A stretch of 64,000 nucleotides of DNA from Streptomyces sp. R21 (GTDB lineage Bacteria; Actinomycetota; Actinomycetes; Streptomycetales; Streptomycetaceae). Position 1 is the stretch's first letter, and every line of letters starts with the position of its first letter. A program made the translations under genes and the position numbers. This document shows, in pieces, positions 18,651 to 27,764 of the stretch. The stretch spans positions 8,462,501 through 8,526,500 of the forward strand of contig NZ_CP163435.1 in NCBI RefSeq assembly GCF_041051975.1, in the 5' to 3' direction. The notes beneath the pieces were generated by a model that worked only from the letters and a program-made list of their open reading frames with translations, searched no databases and was not told the origin of the DNA.

Positions 18651-20168
18651 ATGGGGGAGAAGGTCGTGGCAGGGCCGTTCGACCTGTCCGATCGCCAGCA
18701 GTACCGCGAGAAGCTCCGGCAGTGTCTGGCGGGGCTGGCGAGACTGCTGGAGGAGAAGCGGTTCGACCGCCCGAAGAATCTCATGGGTCTGGAGATCGAG
18801 CTGAATCTCGCAGGTCCCGACGGCATGCCGAGAATGATGAATGCACAAGTACTCGAAAGGATTGCGAGCCGGGATTTCCAAACAGAACTCGCCATGTTCA
18901 ACCTGGAAGTCAACATAGCCCCACACCGATTGGGCGGCCGGGTATTCGACCGGCTCGCCGAGGAGCTGCGCACCTCGCTCGCGTATGCCCATCGCAAAGC
19001 GGGGGAGGTCGACGCCGGAATCGTGATGATCGGGATTCTGCCCACGCTCGGGCAGGACGACCTGGTCTCCTCGAACCTCTCGGACGTCGACCGCTACACC
19101 CTGCTCAACGACCAGATCGTGGCCGCCCGCGGTGAGGACTTCGCCCTCGACATCGACGGCGTGGAGCGGCTGGTGTGCACGTCGAAGTCCATCGCGCCGG
19201 AAGCAGCCTGCACCTCCGTGCAGTTGCACCTCCAGGTCACTCCGGCCCGGTTCGCGGACGTGTGGAACGCGGCGCAGGCCGTCGCCGCCGCACAGGTCGC
19301 GATCGGTGCCAACTCGCCCTTCCTGTTCGGTCACGAGCTGTGGCGCGAGTCGCGGCCCCCGCTGTTCCAGCAGTCCACCGACACCCGGCCGCCCGAGCTC
19401 CAGGCCCAGGGCGTCCGGCCGCGGACCTGGTTCGGCGAGCGATGGATCTCGTCGGCGTACGACCTCTTCGAGGAGAACCTGCGGTTCTTCCCGGCGCTGC
19501 TGCCCATCTGCCAGGAGGAGGACCCCCTCGGCGTGCTCGACGCCGGTGGCGTCCCGACCCTCGCCGAGCTGGTGCTGCACAACGGCACGGTGTACCGCTG
19601 GAACCGGCCCGTGTACGGCATCGCCGACGGCGTCCCGCATCTGCGCGTCGAGAACCGCGTGCTGCCCGCGGGCCCCACCGTCACCGATGTCGTCGCCAAC
19701 GCGGCCTTCTACTACGGGCTGGTCCGCGCGCTCGCCGAGGAATCACGGCCGGTGTGGATGCGGCTGCCCTTCGAGGCGGCCGCCGCCAACTTCGACGAGG
19801 CCTGCCGGCACGGCATCGACGCGCGCCTGGAGTGGCCGCGGCGCGGGCGGTACGGCGGCACGACGCGGGTGGACGCGGTGGCCCTGGTCCGGGACGAGCT
19901 GTTGCCGCTCGCCGCGGCGGGGCTGGACGCGTGGGGGGTCGAGCCCGCCGACCGCGACTTCCTGCTGGGCGTCATCGAGGCCCGGTGCCGGCTGCGCGCC
20001 AACGGGGCGGCCTGGCAGGCGGCCACCTTCCACGAGGCACTGGAGCGGGGCCTCGACCGGGGTGCCGCGCTCGCGGCGACCACCAGGCGCTACTGCGAAC
20101 TGATGCACCTCGGGGAGCCTGTGCACACCTGGCCGGTCGGGCTGCCGGAGCGGGTGCCCCTGGGCTGA
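18651..20168 (+). CDS. Glutamate-cysteine ligase family (GCS2) protein
   Basis: A 505-residue protein with glutamate-cysteine ligase family 2 motifs: LMGLEIELNL (metal/ATP-binding GxExE type), FNLEVNIAPH and RVENRVLPAGPTVTD. Such enzymes join glutamate through its gamma-carboxyl to an amine using ATP. Streptomycetes use mycothiol rather than glutathione, so the true acceptor is unclear; ergothioneine EgtA is one family member, but this protein may use another amine. ATG at 18651 follows GAGGAGG by about 10 nt. The gene stands alone after a long regulatory region. Confidence 0.78.
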   Translation: MGEKVVAGPFDLSDRQQYREKLRQCLAGLARLLEEKRFDRPKNLMGLEIELNLAGPDGMPRMMNAQVLERIASRDFQTELAMFNLEVNIAPHRLGGRVFDRLAEELRTSLAYAHRKAGEVDAGIVMIGILPTLGQDDLVSSNLSDVDRYTLLNDQIVAARGEDFALDIDGVERLVCTSKSIAPEAACTSVQLHLQVTPARFADVWNAAQAVAAAQVAIGANSPFLFGHELWRESRPPLFQQSTDTRPPELQAQGVRPRTWFGERWISSAYDLFEENLRFFPALLPICQEEDPLGVLDAGGVPTLAELVLHNGTVYRWNRPVYGIADGVPHLRVENRVLPAGPTVTDVVANAAFYYGLVRALAEESRPVWMRLPFEAAAANFDEACRHGIDARLEWPRRGRYGGTTRVDAVALVRDELLPLAAAGLDAWGVEPADRDFLLGVIEARCRLRANGAAWQAATFHEALERGLDRGAALAATTRRYCELMHLGEPVHTWPVGLPERVPLG

Positions 20169-20214
20169 GTCCCGGATGCGGCCGCCTGGCTCCGGAGCCG
20201 CCGGCTCGTGGGAC

Positions 20215-21978
20215 TCAGTTCCGGCTGCCCGCCTGCACGATGGCCTTGAGGATCACCGAGTGGATCTGCGCGGGATCGTTGACCTGCTGGCCGGAGCCCC
20301 CGGTCGCCTTGGCGATCTGCTCGACCTCGTCCCGGTCGGCGTCCGGGCCCACGGCGATCGCGATCAGCAGCACCGGACGCTGCGGGTCGGTCAGCTTCTG
20401 CAACTCGGCGACGAGGTTGGAGCGCGAGATGCTTCCCGGGTCCTGGTTGACGCCGTCCGTCAGGACCACCAGCGCGTTGAACTTCCCCTTCACATAGGAG
20501 GAGACGGCCGCCTTGTACGCGGCGAGCGTGGTGTCGTACAGCCCGGTCGCCCCGTTCGGGACCGGTGCCAGGGAGCTGAAGGCCGCCGACAGCTTGTCCC
20601 GCTGGGTGCCCTTGCCCTTGCGGTCGCCGAGGCGTTCGGTCGGCACGAGGACGCGGTAGTCGCGGTCGCCGTCGAGGCGGGTGGAGAACTTCCACAGCCC
20701 GATCTCGTCCTCCGGGGTGAAGGTGGCGAGGGCCTGGAGCAGGGACGCCCTGGTGACGTCCATCCGGGTCCGGCCGGTGCCCGGCACCGGTTCCGCCATC
20801 GACGAGGAGGCGTCGACGACCGTGGTGATCCGGGCGCTCTGCACCGTGATCGTCCACATGCCGAGGGCCTCCTGTACCGCCTTCGTGGGGGCGGGCTCGG
20901 GCGCGATCTCGTCGTACGGCTGCGGAGCGCGCCCGCCCGCCTGGGTGACCAGCGCGTCGGTGACCGTCTCGTCGTCCGTGCGGAAGCCGTACTTCTCCAG
21001 GATCTTCCGTCCCGCCGGCTCACCCAGAAGCGTCATGAACCGGAGGGCGGCCCGGCTCTCGTCGGTGGTCAGTTCCGGCTCGTCGACCAGGGCGAAGGGG
21101 TAGTCGAGCCGTGGCGAGCCGTCCTTGGGATAGAAGAGGTCGAGCCCGCTGTCGCCGTCGGCCGCGGCGTTGTGCGCGAACGCCGCCTGTTCGGAGAGGA
21201 TCAGCGCCTGGTTGCGCCTGGGGTTGCCCTGTTCGGTGCCGGAGGAGTCGCGCGGGAGGGTGTCCAGGAGCTGGCTGTCGCTGTCGGACGTGCGCTGCGA
21301 GAGCGTCTTCGCCAGGGCCGCCGCCTTGGTGTCGCCACCCTTGGTCCCTGCGGCGGCGGTGCTCAGCTGGGTCAGGGCGAGCAGGCCGGTGGCGCTGCGC
21401 GAGGGGTCCGCGGTGCCGAGCCTCAGCTCGTCGTCCTCCATCGCCGCACCGGCCAACTCGGTCCAGGAGTACGTCTTTTCGGGCCACCCCAGCGACTTGG
21501 CGGCCGACGGGACCATGGCGATGCCGACGGGAGAGGACGCCACACTGCCCGCGGGGGTCACCTGCGTCGACTTGCTGTCCGCGGCGACGCGCTGCAGCCA
21601 CAGGTCGGAGTCCGGCACCCACGCCTGCACGTCGGACTTCCCGCCCGACGCCAGAGCGTCCGCGACCTTGTACGACGTGCGGGCGGTGATGCCGATGTCC
21701 AGGCACCGCCCGTCGGAGGTGATGTTGTGGGCGCGGGCGTACTCGGCCGTGGCCCGCAGGGCGGGCGCCATGTCCGGCGACGCGGCGACCCTGACGCGCA
21801 CCGCGTCGTCCTGGCAGGAGGATCCGAAGGAGAACAGGCCGCCACGGACCGCGGCCGCCGTACCTCCCGCGACCACGAGGACGAGCACCGTGGCGACGGC
21901 CACATTGCGGCGGCGCGCGCGGGGGCGGGGGTCGGCGGTGCCCGCTCCGTACGCGTCGGGCAAGCTGTGACGTCCCAT
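20215..21978 (-). CDS. Membrane-anchored substrate-binding/von Willebrand factor A protein
   Basis: A 587-residue protein with a cytoplasmic N-terminus rich in Arg, one membrane helix (VAVATVLVLVVAGGTAAAV, about 27-45), an extracellular solute-binding-protein-like region (about 60-370; VRVAASPDMAPAL) and a C-terminal VWA domain (about 385-580). The VWA MIDAS is intact: DASSS, the threonine in ATGLYDTT and the aspartate in VVLTDGVN. This suggests a metal-dependent binding protein at the cell surface; ligand unknown. It converges on the GCS2 gene with a 46-bp gap. ATG at 21978 has GGGAGG upstream. Confidence 0.82.
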   Translation of the reverse strand: MGRHSLPDAYGAGTADPRPRARRRNVAVATVLVLVVAGGTAAAVRGGLFSFGSSCQDDAVRVRVAASPDMAPALRATAEYARAHNITSDGRCLDIGITARTSYKVADALASGGKSDVQAWVPDSDLWLQRVAADSKSTQVTPAGSVASSPVGIAMVPSAAKSLGWPEKTYSWTELAGAAMEDDELRLGTADPSRSATGLLALTQLSTAAAGTKGGDTKAAALAKTLSQRTSDSDSQLLDTLPRDSSGTEQGNPRRNQALILSEQAAFAHNAAADGDSGLDLFYPKDGSPRLDYPFALVDEPELTTDESRAALRFMTLLGEPAGRKILEKYGFRTDDETVTDALVTQAGGRAPQPYDEIAPEPAPTKAVQEALGMWTITVQSARITTVVDASSSMAEPVPGTGRTRMDVTRASLLQALATFTPEDEIGLWKFSTRLDGDRDYRVLVPTERLGDRKGKGTQRDKLSAAFSSLAPVPNGATGLYDTTLAAYKAAVSSYVKGKFNALVVLTDGVNQDPGSISRSNLVAELQKLTDPQRPVLLIAIAVGPDADRDEVEQIAKATGGSGQQVNDPAQIHSVILKAIVQAGSRN

Positions 21979-22163
21979 GGCGGTCGTGCCCTCCCTGTTG
22001 AGCCTTGAGCGGCGAAGCAGCCGTAAGGCAGGAAAAGGGGAGGTACGCCCCGTACGGCGTCCGTCCCCCCGACGGCCTGTCGCGCACGATCTTCGTAACT
22101 TCTTTCGAGACCCTAGCGGGGCGAAGATGGGGATGAGGCGGGATTACTCAACTGGAGGCGGGA

Positions 22164-22964
22164 GTGCAGGTGGAGGCGGGGTCTGTGGCCGAATCTTTTC
22201 CGAAGGAGAGGCTGACGCGACGGATACTCCGGGACGAGACGCTGCTCGTTCTGGGGCTTTCGCTCGGTGCGAGTGGCGTGTCCGCGCTGATCAGCTTTGT
22301 CGGATCGGTCACCAAACCGGGGGGTCTGAAGCATCAGGCGGCCACCCTCGTCGGCTCGGCCGCACCGGGGCGGCCCTGGCTGGATCTGGCCTGGCAGCTC
22401 TTCGGTATCGCGTCCTCGCTGGTACCCGTCGCGCTCGTCGCGCACCTCCTGCTGCGCGAGGGCGAGGGGCTGCGCGTGATCGGATTCGACCGCACGCGCC
22501 CGTGGCCGGACCTCGGGCGCGGGGCCGCGGTCGCGGCGGTGATCGGCAGCACGGGCATCGCGTTCTATCTGGCGGCCCGGGGCCTCGGTTTCAACCTCAC
22601 GGTGGTGCCGGAGGCGCTGCCCGACGTGTGGTGGAAGCATCCCGTACTGATCCTCTCCGCGATCCAGAACGCGGTCCTCGAAGAGGTGATCGTCGTCGGG
22701 TATCTGCTGCGCCGCCTCGGCCAGTTGGGCTGGACGCCGGGGACCGCGCTGGTGGCGAGCGCCGTGCTGCGCGGGTCGTACCACCTCTACCAGGGCATCG
22801 GCGGGTTCGTCGGCAACATGGTGATGGGCGTGGTCTTCGTCTACCTGTACCGGCGGTGGGGGCGGGTCGGCCCCCTGGTGGTGGCGCACTCGCTGCTCGA
22901 CATCGGGGCGTTCGTGGGTTACGCGCTGCTGGCGGGGAAGGTGGGGTGGCTGCCGACCGCGTGA
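22164..22964 (+). CDS. CPBP family intramembrane protease-like protein
   Basis: A 266-residue multispanning membrane protein of the CPBP (CaaX protease and bacteriocin-processing) family. Conserved elements are the EE motif in AVLEEVIVVGYLLRRL, the second motif with histidine in GSYHLYQGIGGF and the third in AHSLLDIGAF, which together form the putative metalloprotease site. Substrate unknown. The start is uncertain: GTG at 22164 or 22170. It is divergent from the VWA gene and convergent with the PhzF gene. Confidence 0.82.
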   Translation: MQVEAGSVAESFPKERLTRRILRDETLLVLGLSLGASGVSALISFVGSVTKPGGLKHQAATLVGSAAPGRPWLDLAWQLFGIASSLVPVALVAHLLLREGEGLRVIGFDRTRPWPDLGRGAAVAAVIGSTGIAFYLAARGLGFNLTVVPEALPDVWWKHPVLILSAIQNAVLEEVIVVGYLLRRLGQLGWTPGTALVASAVLRGSYHLYQGIGGFVGNMVMGVVFVYLYRRWGRVGPLVVAHSLLDIGAFVGYALLAGKVGWLPTA

Positions 22965-23013
22965 GCGAGACGGGCGGCATACGGGAGTCCCGTACGCCGC
23001 CCAGGGCGTGCCG

Positions 23014-23823
23014 TCAGACCAGCAGCTCGCCCTCGATGGTGGTGACCGCGCGGCCGATGAGGTGCGTGCGGGCGCCGTGCAGTTCGGTGCGGACGAGGCC
23101 GGATCGCGGGGAGGCCTGGAGGCCGGTGAGGCGGGGGCGGCCGAGGCGCTCGGACCAGAAGGGCGCGAGGGCGGTGTGGGCGCTGCCGGTGACCGGGTCC
23201 TCGTCGATGCCGACGTTCGGGAAGAAGCAGCGGGAGACGAAGTCGTGCTCCGCGGAGGGGTCTTCGGCGCGGGCGGTCGCGATGATGCCGCGCTCCGAGT
23301 GCCGCATGAGGGCCTTGTGGTCGGGGGCGAGGTCCAGGACCGTCTTCTCGTCGGCGAGTTCGACCAGCAGGTCGCCGACGTTCGGGCCGGTGTCGAAGGC
23401 CGCGAGGGGCTCGGCGCCCAGCGCCTCGGCGACGCCGTCCGGGATCTCGACCGGCGCGAGCGGGGCGGTCGGGAAGTCCAGCGTGATGGACCCGTCGGCG
23501 TGCGGAGTCGCGACGAGGACGCCGCTGTGGGTGGCGAACCGTACGGCCCCCTCGTGGGCGCCCGTGGTGTGCAGGATGTGCGCGGTCGCCAGCGTCGCGT
23601 GACCGCACATCGCGACCTCGGCGGCGGGCGTGAACCAGCGCAGCGCCCAGTCCGCCTCGCCGCCCTCGGGCAGGCGGTGGGCGAACGCCGTCTCGGCGTG
23701 ATTGACCTCGCGGGCCACGTTCTGCAGCCAGGCATCGTCCGGGAAGGCGTCCAGGAGGAGGACACCGGCCGGGTTGCCGGAGAAGGGGCGATCGGTGAAG
23801 GCGTCGACGATTCGAATCCGCAT
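23014..23823 (-). CDS. PhzF family isomerase-like protein
   Basis: A 269-residue protein of the PhzF/diaminopimelate-epimerase fold. It opens with MRIRIVDAFTDRPFSGNPAG and keeps the catalytic glutamate E44 in NHAETAF, MCGHATLA and DPVTGSAHTALAPFW, so it should be active. Outside phenazine pathways this family acts on unknown small molecules; there are no phenazine genes here. ATG at 23823 is where the family begins, yet the frame stays open for 134 codons upstream (see next entry). Confidence 0.85.
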   Translation of the reverse strand: MRIRIVDAFTDRPFSGNPAGVLLLDAFPDDAWLQNVAREVNHAETAFAHRLPEGGEADWALRWFTPAAEVAMCGHATLATAHILHTTGAHEGAVRFATHSGVLVATPHADGSITLDFPTAPLAPVEIPDGVAEALGAEPLAAFDTGPNVGDLLVELADEKTVLDLAPDHKALMRHSERGIIATARAEDPSAEHDFVSRCFFPNVGIDEDPVTGSAHTALAPFWSERLGRPRLTGLQASPRSGLVRTELHGARTHLIGRAVTTIEGELLV

Positions 23824-24225
23824 GGACTGACGGTAGCCATCGCCAGGGGCCGCGCGACAAGGCCAATTCCGGGGTTCTGGACCGGTTGGCGGGGCGCGGG
23901 CGAGGTCGGGTGCGTGGGTTGCGGGGTGGCCCCCGGCAGTTGCGAACAGGCGTATCAGGGCCTGTACGGCTTTTGCGGCGTCCGGGGTTGTCAGGACGAG
24001 GACCAGGTCAGGGGTTTGCATCAGGCGCCCGCTCCAGACGCGGAAGACGGGGCTTGCGTCGGGGCCGCCGGTCTCGAAGGAGACGGTCCCGACGCAGCGG
24101 CGCCCGGAACGGAGGGTCGTCCGTGAGTCGCAGGTGACGGAGGGGAACAGACGGCCGAGCACGCCCTCCCGAGCCGCCGGCACGAGCCCCTCCTGGACCG
24201 GCAGAACCATGAGTCCGCGCCCCAC
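23824..24225 (-). CDS. Unexplained open frame upstream of and in frame with the PhzF gene
   Basis: From a GTG at 24225 (17 nt after the HEAT-repeat gene stop, with a GAGGTGA upstream) an open frame of 134 codons runs without a stop into the PhzF start. Codons 1 to about 98 have genome-like G/C third positions and protein-like content (VGTVSFETGG, DLVLVLTTPDAAKAVQALI). The last 35 residues before the PhzF start are Pro/Arg-rich and look intergenic. It may be a small gene that has lost its stop, an N-terminal extension, or chance. Confidence 0.35.
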
Positions 24226-24242
24226 ACGTGCGGGCCGTCACC

Positions 24243-26246
24243 TCACGCCGACCCCAGAACCTCCGCGATCAGACTCCGGAACCGCTCGTCGTCGAGGAAC
24301 GCCCGGTAGTCCCGGTGCGGGGACAGGCGTTGGTCGAAGGCCTGCATCCTGCGCAGGGCGGCTCGCGTTGCCGGGGTGGCCGTACCGATCCGGGCCAGGG
24401 CCTGTAGCGCCTCGGCGAATGTTCCGTAGCTGTCGTCGCCGTCGGCCATCGGCAGGACGAACTCCTCCAGGACGGTGACGCTCGGCTCCGGCTCGCCCGT
24501 GATCGACCACAGGACGTGCGCCGCCTGCAGTCGGCCCCAGCCCTCGGTGTTCTCCAGGATGTGCCGTACCTGGTCGGCGTACGGCGCGGCCTCGGGGCCG
24601 AAGTCGGCCAGCAGGTGGACCGGTCCGTAGTACGGGCCCTCCTCGTGCAGCATCGCGTCGCCGATCAGCCGCAGGGCCGATCCGTCGGTGTCGTCGCCGA
24701 GCCGCCAGGCCGCCCACAGCGCCTTCGCGTGGTGCGCCGGCTGGTCGGGGAAGATGAGGCCGCGCAGGGCGGGTGCCGCGGACGCGGCGGCCGGTCCCAT
24801 CGCGGCCAGGACGTCGGCGACCAGCCACGAGTCGCCCGGCTTGTTCAGCAGGGCCACGACCTCCGGCAGCGCGGGCAGTGCGTCCGGGCCCCAGGCCGCC
24901 AGGACCCGCAGGAAGGCGCCGGTGAGCGGGCCGGGGGCGCCGTGGTGGGCGTCGTGTTCCCGGATCACGTTGCGCAGGGCAGGGAGCAGGACGTCCGCGT
25001 GCGCCCGCAGTGGAACCAGGATGTCGTCGATGTCCGGAAGCCGGGGGTCGCTCAGGCAATAGCTGCGTGAGTACTGCTCCCGGTACGGCTCGTAGAGCCG
25101 CTCGACGAGCCCCGGGAGGGCGCGCGGGTCGCCGATCCGGGTCAGCGCCCAGCGTGCGAAGTCGCCCACGCCGCCCTCGATCATGAGGTCCTCGCCCGGG
25201 TCGTCGACCAGCTCGGCGAGCCGGTCGGCGTACGCGGCCGCCCGGGGACCGAGCACCGCGAGAAGGTTCGCCGCCTTGAGCCGCATCTCGTCGGCAGGGT
25301 CCGACAGCAGGCCGCCCGCCACCGGCAGCAGCGCGGGCGCCGCGGACGGCCGTACCACCAGCAGCCGCCATGCCTCGTCGAGCACCGCCCGGCGCAGCCC
25401 GGTGTCCTGCGGCCGGTGCGCCCGCCCGGCCAGGCGGACCAGGAACGACGTCGCCGTCTCGGGGGTGTGGTCGAACAGGCCGGCCGCCCAGGAGGCGACG
25501 TCATCGCGTGTGAAGGGGTCGTCGACGCCCGGCACGTACCAGACCTCCTCGAACCTCGGCCGCACGGCGGGGTCGGAGAGGGTGTCCAGCAGGAGGTCGA
25601 TCTGCTCGACCGGTACCTGGGGGTCGAGGCGCGCCCAGGCGTGCACGGCCGCGACCTTCATGACGGGTTCGCCGTCCCGCAGCACGTCGGCCAGGACTGT
25701 GCGCGCCTCCTCGACCGCGTCTGCCCCCGGGGCGGCCGCGGCCTCGCCCAGCGCGAGCAGTACCGGCAGGCGCAGCGTCGGATCCGTCTCGGCCCGCCAG
25801 CGCTCCAGCAGCGGTGCGACGCCCGCGAGGGCGAGGGAGCCTCGCCGGATCTCGGGGTCCGGGTCCGCGAGCAGCGCGAGGACCGCGGGCCGGTGGCGTT
25901 CCCATGCCGCCGGCCACCCTTCGTCGACGAGGTGCGGTTCGGCCGTCGCCGCCGCCCAGAACAGGCTCTCCAGCAGGTCCACGAGCGAGACCCGCACCGC
26001 CAGGCCCGGATCGGCGGCCAGCTCCACGAGGAACGGCAGCGCGGCGGTCGCCGCGGAGGTCACCCGGCCGTTCCCGGCGGCGAGGCAGAAGTAGAGCGGG
26101 GCGCAGTCCTCGTCCGTCGCGGCCGCGCCCGCCAGCGCGAGGCGCCGCAGCGCGCGCGGCACGCCCGTCACCGGGTGCTGCGGCAGCGCCGACTCGAGCC
26201 GGTCCCAGTCGATGCCGTCCAGCGTTTCCAGCGATATCCCCGCCAT
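24243..26246 (-). CDS. Large HEAT-repeat protein
   Basis: A 667-residue, mostly alpha-helical protein with repeated HEAT-like helix pairs through its length, for example DPEIRRGSLALAGV, RLKAANLLAVLG and LQAAHVLWSI. Conserved prolines and LxALG-type turns recur about every 40 residues. No membrane segment, signal or enzymatic motif is visible, so it is probably a cytoplasmic scaffold or binding protein. ATG at 26246 has AGGGGTGGG upstream. It is divergent from the padR gene and shares a 143-bp regulatory region with it. Confidence 0.78.
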   Translation of the reverse strand: MAGISLETLDGIDWDRLESALPQHPVTGVPRALRRLALAGAAATDEDCAPLYFCLAAGNGRVTSAATAALPFLVELAADPGLAVRVSLVDLLESLFWAAATAEPHLVDEGWPAAWERHRPAVLALLADPDPEIRRGSLALAGVAPLLERWRAETDPTLRLPVLLALGEAAAAPGADAVEEARTVLADVLRDGEPVMKVAAVHAWARLDPQVPVEQIDLLLDTLSDPAVRPRFEEVWYVPGVDDPFTRDDVASWAAGLFDHTPETATSFLVRLAGRAHRPQDTGLRRAVLDEAWRLLVVRPSAAPALLPVAGGLLSDPADEMRLKAANLLAVLGPRAAAYADRLAELVDDPGEDLMIEGGVGDFARWALTRIGDPRALPGLVERLYEPYREQYSRSYCLSDPRLPDIDDILVPLRAHADVLLPALRNVIREHDAHHGAPGPLTGAFLRVLAAWGPDALPALPEVVALLNKPGDSWLVADVLAAMGPAAASAAPALRGLIFPDQPAHHAKALWAAWRLGDDTDGSALRLIGDAMLHEEGPYYGPVHLLADFGPEAAPYADQVRHILENTEGWGRLQAAHVLWSITGEPEPSVTVLEEFVLPMADGDDSYGTFAEALQALARIGTATPATRAALRRMQAFDQRLSPHRDYRAFLDDERFRSLIAEVLGSA

Positions 26247-26336
26247 GCCAATCCCACCCCTGACCTCGGTCGACGGGGCTGCCCGCCGCCCCGGCCGTCA
26301 TTGTCCATGGGCAGAGGGTTGCCAGACAAACGCTTC

Positions 26337-26376
26337 CGATATATCGTTGACGCATCGCGACCGATCAACGATGGAA
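26337..26376 (+). promoter_or_regulatory. Operator-like palindrome region upstream of padR
   Basis: CGATATATCG (26337-26346) is a perfect palindrome, followed by TTGACGCATCGCGA and CGATCAACGAT. Together they give ATCGTTG-N17-CAACGAT as a wider inverted repeat. AT-rich operators of this type are common before Streptomyces padR genes, so autorepression is likely. Confidence 0.6.
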
Positions 26377-26389
26377 TGGAGTGATTGCG

Positions 26390-27031
26390 ATGCGTACCCG
26401 TGGAGAAGACTTCGGATACGAGCACGGACATGGGCACCACGGCGGGCCCGGCCATCGAGGTCGGGGCGGCTTCGAGGGGCTGCGCGCGGCCTTCGGACCC
26501 TTCGGTCCGGGTGGTCCCGGCGGCGGCCCCGGCTTCGGTGGACCCGGGGGTCCCTGGGGCGGGCGTGGCGGTCGGGGCGGACCGCGGGGGAGGGCACGGC
26601 GCGGCGACGTACGCGCGTCGATCCTGGCCCTGCTCAAGGACCGGCCCATGCACGGCTACGAGATGATCCAGGAGATCGCCGAGCGCAGCGGCGGGGCGTG
26701 GAAGCCCAGCCCGGGTTCGGTGTACCCCACCCTGCAGATGCTGGAGGACGAAGGCCTCATCACCAGCGAGAGCGAGGGCGGCAAGAAGCTGTTCGCGCTC
26801 ACCGAACCCGGCCGTACGGCGGCCGACGAGGGTCCGGACGCGCCTTGGGAAGAGGCCGGGCGCGGCGTCGACTGGGAGGCGCTGAGCGAGATCCGGACGG
26901 CCGGTGTCGGCCTCATGGAGGCGTTCGGCCAGGTCTGGAAGACCGGCAGCAAGGACCAGCGCGACAAGGCGCTGGCGGTCATCAACGAAGCCCGTAAGAA
27001 GCTGTACCTGATCCTCGCCGACGAGGACTGA
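26390..27031 (+). CDS. PadR-family transcriptional regulator with Gly/His-rich N-terminus
   Basis: A 213-residue regulator. Residues 1 to about 72 are low-complexity, with a histidine cluster (HGHGHHGGPGH) and long Gly/Pro/Arg runs. The PadR winged helix follows: ASILALLKDRPMHGYEMIQEI, then PSPGSVYPTLQMLEDEGLI and the KLFALTEPGR wing. The C-terminus is helical and probably dimerises. PadR proteins are usually ligand-released repressors of neighbouring efflux or detoxification genes, but no such gene is adjacent. ATG at 26390 has GGAG 8 nt upstream; a GTG at 26381 overlaps that site. Confidence 0.85.
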   Translation: MRTRGEDFGYEHGHGHHGGPGHRGRGGFEGLRAAFGPFGPGGPGGGPGFGGPGGPWGGRGGRGGPRGRARRGDVRASILALLKDRPMHGYEMIQEIAERSGGAWKPSPGSVYPTLQMLEDEGLITSESEGGKKLFALTEPGRTAADEGPDAPWEEAGRGVDWEALSEIRTAGVGLMEAFGQVWKTGSKDQRDKALAVINEARKKLYLILADED

Positions 27032-27052
27032 CGACGTGCTCTGGTACGTGCC

Positions 27053-27087
27053 GGCGCCCCGCGGAAGTGTTTCCGCGGGGCGCCTTT
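27053..27087 (+). terminator. Terminator of padR
   Basis: GGCGCCCCGCGGAA pairs perfectly with TTCCGCGGGGCGCC around a GTGT loop, then TTT. It lies 21 nt after the padR stop. Confidence 0.85.
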
Positions 27088-27196
27088 CCGTCTACGCGGG
27101 CTGGATTCTTGGACCGGGCGACCAGTGCTCCGGTTCTCAGGAGCCGGGCCGTCGGGAGGCAGGCCCTCCGGGCTCGGGTGCCGAGGCGCGGGCGGC

Positions 27197-27625
27197 TCAG
27201 GCCACCAGTCCGCCGAGCTTCCGCAGCGACTCGTTCAGCGCGGCCGTGGCCGAGTCCTTCAGCTTGCCCGCCATCAGCGAGACGGCGGCGCCGGTGAACT
27301 CTCCGTCGATGCGCACCGTCGTGGCGTCTCCGTCGGGGATCAGTGTGTAGCGCGTGGCGACGACCACCGCCATCGGGCCCTTGCCGCGGATGGCGAGGAT
27401 GCGGGCGGGTTCGAGTTCCTCGATGGTCCAGTTGACCTCGGCGGGGAAACCCATGAGCTTCATGTTCTCCTCGAAGGTGCCGCCGACTTCGAGGGCCGCG
27501 GGGCCGCCCTTCGGGAAGCTGGTGTGCGTCGAGTTCCACTCCCCGTACGAGGAGAAGTCCGTGAGCTGCGCCCAGACCTTCTCGGCAGGCGCCTCGATAC
27601 GTGCCTCCGCGCTGACTTCGGCCAT
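27197..27625 (-). CDS. SRPBCC (START/Bet v1-fold) family protein
   Basis: A 142-residue protein of the SRPBCC superfamily, polyketide-cyclase/CoxG-like group. It opens with the typical AEVSAEARIEAPAEKVWAQL and contains WNSTHTSFPKGGPA and the C-terminal long helix (MAGKLKDSATAALNESL). Such proteins bind a hydrophobic ligand in a helix-grip cavity; ligand unknown. ATG at 27625 has AAGGGG about 8 nt upstream. It converges on padR with the terminator between them. Confidence 0.82.
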   Translation of the reverse strand: MAEVSAEARIEAPAEKVWAQLTDFSSYGEWNSTHTSFPKGGPAALEVGGTFEENMKLMGFPAEVNWTIEELEPARILAIRGKGPMAVVVATRYTLIPDGDATTVRIDGEFTGAAVSLMAGKLKDSATAALNESLRKLGGLVA

Positions 27626-27764
27626 GCGACCACCCCTTCGTTTCGGGCGCTGCGCCCGGCGCAGCTACGGTGTCGCGGAACGTAGCCGCAGGGCCCGGAA
27701 CATTCAATACTGATGAACCGTCAGGAATTGTGGAGGGGTTCCGGCTGCTCTCCGGGCCGCCGGC

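Noticed and set aside
23014..23823. Phenazine biosynthesis
   Set aside because: The PhzF-fold gene is alone, and no other phz genes are nearby; the family has many other roles.
22113..23840. 575-residue minus-strand frame across the CPBP and PhzF region
   Set aside because: Arg/Pro/Ser/Thr-rich shadow of two well-supported genes in other frames.
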